A stretch of DNA of 8,407 nt from Chloroflexota bacterium (GTDB lineage: Bacteria > Chloroflexota > Limnocylindria > Limnocylindrales > CSP1-4), in NCBI GenBank assembly GCA_021814735.1, contig JAKAHX010000048.1, positions 1-8,407 of the forward strand, written 5' to 3'. Made by a program: the position numbers and the translations under genes. Position 1 is the first letter of the stretch. Each line of letters starts with the position of its first letter. Below are positions 5,249 to 8,407 of the stretch, piece after piece. The notes beneath the pieces are model-generated. The model was not told where the DNA came from and did no database searches. It worked only from the letters and a program-made list of their open reading frames with translations.

Positions 5249-6327
5249 ACCAGCACGATGGAACCATCCAGGTTGGCGAGGCGCGCGATCCCCTGGTCCG
5301 CGGTGCGTTCACCGCGCTCGTCACGCCGTTCGACGCCGACGGGGCACTCGACGAACCCGGGCTCCGGCGGCTGCTCGCCTGGCAGGTGGCGTCCGGGATC
5401 GATGGCCTGGTCCCGTGCGGCACCACCGGGGAGGCACCGACGCTCTCCGCGGACGAGCGGGAGCGGGTCATCGCGGCCGCGGTCGAGGCGGCCGCCCTGG
5501 CGCACGGCACCACGCGGGACGGTTCTTCCACCGGGAGCGGCGTGGGTCACGCCGCCGGCCGGCCGGTCGTAGTCGCGGGCACCGGCACCAACGACACCGC
5601 GGCCACGATCCGGGCCACCCGGCGTGCCGCGGCACTCGGTGCCGACGCAGCACTGGTCGTGGCGCCCTACTACAACCGACCCGACCAGCGGATGCTCGCG
5701 GCCCACTTCACCGCCGTCGCCGACGAGGGTGGCCTGCCGATCGTCGTGTACAACGTGCCCTCGCGGACGGGCTCGAACGTCGAGGCGGAGACCGTGCTGC
5801 GCCTGGCCGAGCACCCCAGGGTCGTGGCAGTGAAGGAGGCATCGGGCAACCTCGAGCAGATCGCCACGATCATCCGGGACCGGCCACGAGGCTTCGCCGT
5901 GATGGCCGGGGACGATGCCTGGACGCTGGCCGTGCTGGCGATGGGCGGCGACGGGGTCATCAGCGTGGCGTCGAACGAGATCCCCGTCGCGATGGCCGAG
6001 CTGTGCGGGGCGGCGCTGCGCGGCGACTGGGACCGGGCGCGCACGCTGCATGCCCGGTGGCTGCCGCTCTTCCGGGCGAACTTCCGAGGCGGTCCCAACC
6101 CGGTGCCTGTGAAGGCCGCGCTCGCCATGATGGGCCGCATCGGCGACGGTCTGCGCCTGCCGCTCCTCCCGCTGGAGGACCCGTGGCGGACGCGGCTCCG
6201 TGACCTCCTGCGGAGCGAGGGTCTCCTGGTCGCCGAGCCCGAGGCGCCCACGACGGACCAGGGAACGCCGCGGACCCGGGCCCGGGCGAGGACACGGGGG
6301 CGCATGGTGGCGGAGGCGCGGGCATGA
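5245..6327 (+). CDS. dapA: 4-hydroxy-tetrahydrodipicolinate synthase
   Basis: DapA condenses pyruvate with L-aspartate semialdehyde through a Schiff base, the entry step of the lysine/DAP branch. The TIM-barrel signatures are all present: GTTGE (59-63), APYYN (140-144), VYNVPSRTG (168-176, with Tyr169 and Arg174) and VAVKEASGN (194-202, with Lys197 as the Schiff-base lysine), then AGDD. The start at 5245 forms an ATGA overlap with dapB and has AGGAGG at 5233-5238. The protein is 360 residues, longer than the usual 290-300. An insertion of about 18 residues rich in Gly/Ser/Thr/His (around 86-104) precedes the AGTGTND strand, and a basic tail of about 30 residues (from 330) follows the core. 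Both extras look like low-complexity additions rather than a second domain. A related aldolase of the same superfamily is possible but unlikely between dapB and dapD. Confidence 0.95.
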   Translation: MNQHDGTIQVGEARDPLVRGAFTALVTPFDADGALDEPGLRRLLAWQVASGIDGLVPCGTTGEAPTLSADERERVIAAAVEAAALAHGTTRDGSSTGSGVGHAAGRPVVVAGTGTNDTAATIRATRRAAALGADAALVVAPYYNRPDQRMLAAHFTAVADEGGLPIVVYNVPSRTGSNVEAETVLRLAEHPRVVAVKEASGNLEQIATIIRDRPRGFAVMAGDDAWTLAVLAMGGDGVISVASNEIPVAMAELCGAALRGDWDRARTLHARWLPLFRANFRGGPNPVPVKAALAMMGRIGDGLRLPLLPLEDPWRTRLRDLLRSEGLLVAEPEAPTTDQGTPRTRARARTRGRMVAEARA

Positions 6328-7142
6328 CCGCGCGCGCCGGGATCGCCGGCATGGCGCGCGCCGGGATCGCCGGCACGGCGCGCGCCGCCCTGCTCGATGA
6401 CCTCGACGCCGGCCGAAGACGGGCCGCCTGGCCGGACCCTGCCGCGCCCGACGGCTGGCGCGTGGATCCCGATCTCCGACGGGAGCTCCTCGCGCTCTTC
6501 CGGGAGCCCGCCATGTGCGAGTGGCAGGTGGCGGATGTGCTCGCCTTCCGTGACCGGGCCGCGCTGCCGACCAAGCGGCTGCTCGACGGTCCCTGGCGCG
6601 TGGTGCCCGGCGGGACCAGCGTGCGTGCCGGCGCGTTTCTCGGTGCCGGCGTCGTGATCATGCCGCCGTCGTACGTGAACGTCGGCGCATGGATCGGCGA
6701 GGAGACCATGGTCGACTCGCACGTGCTGGTCGGGTCCTGCGCCCAGGTGGGTGCGCGGGTCCACCTCGCTGCCGGTGCGCAGATCGGCGGCGTCCTCGAA
6801 CCGGCCAATGCACGACCGGTGATCGTGGAGGACGACGCCTTCGTGGGCGCCCTGTGCGGGCTCTTCGACGGCGTGCTGGTGGGCCGCGGCGCGGTGCTGG
6901 CCGCCGGCGTCGTCCTGACCGGGACGAGCCGGCTCTACGACCTGGTCGGCGAACGGGTGCTGGAGGGGACACCGGACGCCCCGCTCGTCGTTCCGCCCGG
7001 TGCCGTGGTGGTCCCCGCCACCCGGCCCGCGCGCGGTGCGTTCGCGTCCGCCCAGGGGATCGGGCTGCAGTGCGCGGCGATCGTGAAGATGCGCGACGAG
7101 GGGACGTCGGCACGGACCGCGCTCGAGGCGGCGCTCCGATGA
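6324..7142 (+). CDS. dapD: Tetrahydrodipicolinate N-succinyltransferase
   Basis: DapD transfers succinyl from succinyl-CoA to tetrahydrodipicolinate, committing the cell to the succinylase route. The 272 residues match the E. coli-type length. An N-terminal helical part (RRELLALF, FRDRAALPTKRL) is followed by a left-handed beta-helix with PPSYVNVGAWIG, ETMVDSHVLVGSCAQVG, IGGVLEPANA and VIVEDDAFVGA. The C-terminal CAAIVKMRDEG is also family-like. Asp131 corresponds to the catalytic-region Asp141 of E. coli numbering. The segment equivalent to SEVVEG, which holds Glu189, reads CGLFDG here, so that Glu is Gly179. The start at 6324 overlaps the dapA stop (ATGA) with GGAGG at 6312-6316. A second in-frame ATG at 6351, created by a tandem duplication, lacks a ribosome site. 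The stop overlaps the next gene (ATGA). Confidence 0.92.
   Translation: MTARAGIAGMARAGIAGTARAALLDDLDAGRRRAAWPDPAAPDGWRVDPDLRRELLALFREPAMCEWQVADVLAFRDRAALPTKRLLDGPWRVVPGGTSVRAGAFLGAGVVIMPPSYVNVGAWIGEETMVDSHVLVGSCAQVGARVHLAAGAQIGGVLEPANARPVIVEDDAFVGALCGLFDGVLVGRGAVLAAGVVLTGTSRLYDLVGERVLEGTPDAPLVVPPGAVVVPATRPARGAFASAQGIGLQCAAIVKMRDEGTSARTALEAALR
6330..6386 (+). repeat. 24-bp in-frame tandem repeat at the dapD N-terminus
   Basis: Two 24-bp copies (6330-6353 and 6354-6377) differ at one base (ATG versus ACG at the end), and a 9-bp third partial copy follows to 6386. They encode RAGIAGMA, RAGIAGTA and RA. The period is eight codons, so the frame is preserved. The copy difference creates the internal Met10. 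Confidence 0.9.
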
Positions 7143-8407
7143 CGGCCCTCGATGCGGTGCCCGAGATGGGCGCGGCGCCCGCCGGACACCCTGACGCCGC
7201 GGGTTCCCCGACCACCGTCGGCGCTCCCCCGTGCGATGGCGCGGACGCCGCGGCTGCGCCGACCACCATCGGCGCTCCCCCGTGCGATGTCCCGGACCCC
7301 GCGCAGGGCATCTGGCGCCGGGGCCTCCTGGCCGGCCAGGATCCCGGCAGCCTGGCGCAGACCTACGGGACGCCGCTCTACGTCTACGACCTGGACCTGG
7401 TGGCCGCCCGGGCGCGTACGCTCCGCGCCTGGCTGCCCGGGCGCTTCGACGTCGCCTACGCGGTCAAGGCGAACCCCTCGCTCGCCGTGATCGCCGCCGC
7501 CGTGGCCGCCGGGACCGGGGTGGACGTCTCCTCGCCGGGGGAGCTGCTGGCAGCTGCCCGGGCAGGTGTCCCTCCGGGACGCACCGTGCTGACGGGCCCG
7601 GGCAAGTCGGACGCGCTGCTGGCGCGGGCCGTGAAGGCCGGCGTCCGAGCCATCGTGGTCGAGTCGCCCCATGAGCTCGACCGACTGGAGCGCGCGGCTG
7701 CGCAGGCACGTCGGCATGCGCGGGTGCTGATCCGCCTGGCGGCCCACGAGGACCAATCGTTCGGGATGGCCTGGGAGGACGCGTTCGCGGCGGCCCGGCA
7801 GTGTGTGCGGTCGCGCTGGCTCCAGCCGCTCGGCGTACACGCGTTCGGGGTGTCAACCGAGCGCGACGCCGCGGTGCTCGCGGTGCACATCCGGCGGACC
7901 GTGGAGGCGGGGCGACGCCTGGCGCTGGAGGCGGGCTTCGCGCTCAGGGTCGTTGACGCAGGCGGCGGTCTCGGGATCCCGTACGCGGACGACGACATCC
8001 CGCTCGACACGACGCGTCTGGGCACGCTCCTCGCCCGGCTGGACGAGGCACTGGCCTCGGATCCGGTCACGCGCGGCGTGCGCGTCATCCTGGAGCCGGG
8101 GCGGTTCCTGGTGGGGCCCGCGGGCGCGTACCTCGCGCGGGTGGTGGACGTGAAGCGCCTGCCGGGACGGCGCGTCGCGGTGCTCGACGGGGGGATCAAC
8201 CACCTGCTGGCCCCGGCGCTCGTCGGGCGCCGCCATCGGCTCCGGCTGATCCCGGCGGCTCGGACGGACGGGTCCGAGCCAGCGTTCGCAGCGCCCGAAG
8301 CCGACTCGATCGGCACCGCCGGTGGCTCGGCCGATCCCCCTGGCCGGTCGAGCGTGCCCCCCGACGCACCGGCCGCAGCACCCGCCGTCCGCCCGCGCGT
8401 CCCCGTG
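7139..8407 (+). CDS. lysA: PLP fold-III decarboxylase, probable diaminopimelate decarboxylase (3'-truncated by window edge)
   Basis: The frame is open through the right edge, with 423 codons visible. YAVKANP (106-112) supplies the PLP Schiff-base Lys110. DVSSPGE, VHAFGVST with His234, DAGGGLGIPY (273-282), EPGRFLVGPAG (319-329) and VLDGGIN (348-354) give the order of the Orn/Lys/DAP/Arg decarboxylase barrel. In its operon it would decarboxylate meso-DAP to lysine. The start at 7139 forms an ATGA overlap with dapD. GAGG about ten bases upstream is a modest ribosome site. Oddities are a non-conserved N-terminal extension of about 55 residues containing a 17-codon duplication; the textbook HIGSQ segment replaced by HAFGVST; and, after RLRLIPAAR (367-375), at least 48 Pro/Ala/Ser/Asp-rich residues where the C-terminal beta domain should continue. 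The CESxD-type motif is beyond the window. An acyl-carrier-linked decarboxylase of the same fold is an alternative. Confidence 0.85.
   Translation, partial: MTALDAVPEMGAAPAGHPDAAGSPTTVGAPPCDGADAAAAPTTIGAPPCDVPDPAQGIWRRGLLAGQDPGSLAQTYGTPLYVYDLDLVAARARTLRAWLPGRFDVAYAVKANPSLAVIAAAVAAGTGVDVSSPGELLAAARAGVPPGRTVLTGPGKSDALLARAVKAGVRAIVVESPHELDRLERAAAQARRHARVLIRLAAHEDQSFGMAWEDAFAAARQCVRSRWLQPLGVHAFGVSTERDAAVLAVHIRRTVEAGRRLALEAGFALRVVDAGGGLGIPYADDDIPLDTTRLGTLLARLDEALASDPVTRGVRVILEPGRFLVGPAGAYLARVVDVKRLPGRRVAVLDGGINHLLAPALVGRRHRLRLIPAARTDGSEPAFAAPEADSIGTAGGSADPPGRSSVPPDAPAAAPAVRPRVPV
7208..7289 (+). repeat. 31-bp direct repeat in frame near the lysA-like 5' end
   Basis: Copies at 7208-7238 and 7259-7289 differ at one base (GTC versus ATC) and are offset by 51 bp, or 17 codons. 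They encode PTTVGAPPCD and PTTIGAPPCD. They lie upstream of the conserved barrel, so they lengthen a variable leader segment rather than altering the enzyme core. Confidence 0.88.

Overview
The window is a GC-rich bacterial chromosome segment, about 70 percent G+C or more by eye. It carries housekeeping genes separated by repeat-rich, low-complexity DNA. ATGA start/stop overlaps, G/C third codon positions and the protein style suggest a high-GC Gram-positive-like lineage; an uncultivated Chloroflexota (Limnocylindria-like) or Actinobacteriota member is my best guess. This rests on impression only, because no marker gene is complete.

Layout. (1) 1-2489 (+): the 3' three quarters of uvrB, cut at the left edge just before the DNA-gripping beta-hairpin. 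It ends in a tail of about 240 residues, mostly low complexity, that is not part of typical UvrB. (2) 2490-3587: about 1.1 kb in which I recognise no gene. It holds several independent short repeat families: an 11-bp triplet, a 43-bp imperfect pair, a 28-bp tandem and a cluster of about eight 20-bp units. (3) 3588-4124 (-): a DJ-1/PfpI family gene with an intact Cys-His site. (4) 4125-4483: a divergent intergenic region. On the + strand it has a good sigma-70-type promoter, a possible 19-codon leader ORF, several hairpins, a textbook intrinsic terminator and a ribosome-site hairpin. Together these look like an attenuated leader. (5) 4484-8407 (+): a tightly overlapped operon, dapB-dapA-dapD-lysA-like, in which every junction is an ATGA overlap. 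The last gene runs off the right edge.

How the genes work together. DapA condenses pyruvate with aspartate semialdehyde, DapB reduces the product to tetrahydrodipicolinate, DapD succinylates it (succinylase branch), and the terminal PLP decarboxylase would convert meso-diaminopimelate to lysine. The aminotransferase, desuccinylase and epimerase steps (DapC/ArgD, DapE, DapF) are not in the window.

The most interesting points are the structured leader with its terminator upstream of dapB, which I do not match to a known riboswitch class; departures from textbook active-site motifs in DapB, DapD and the LysA-like protein; and recurring in-frame tandem duplications or low-complexity insertions in otherwise conserved enzymes. 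I see no clear evidence of a defence system, mobile element or wholly new gene system here.
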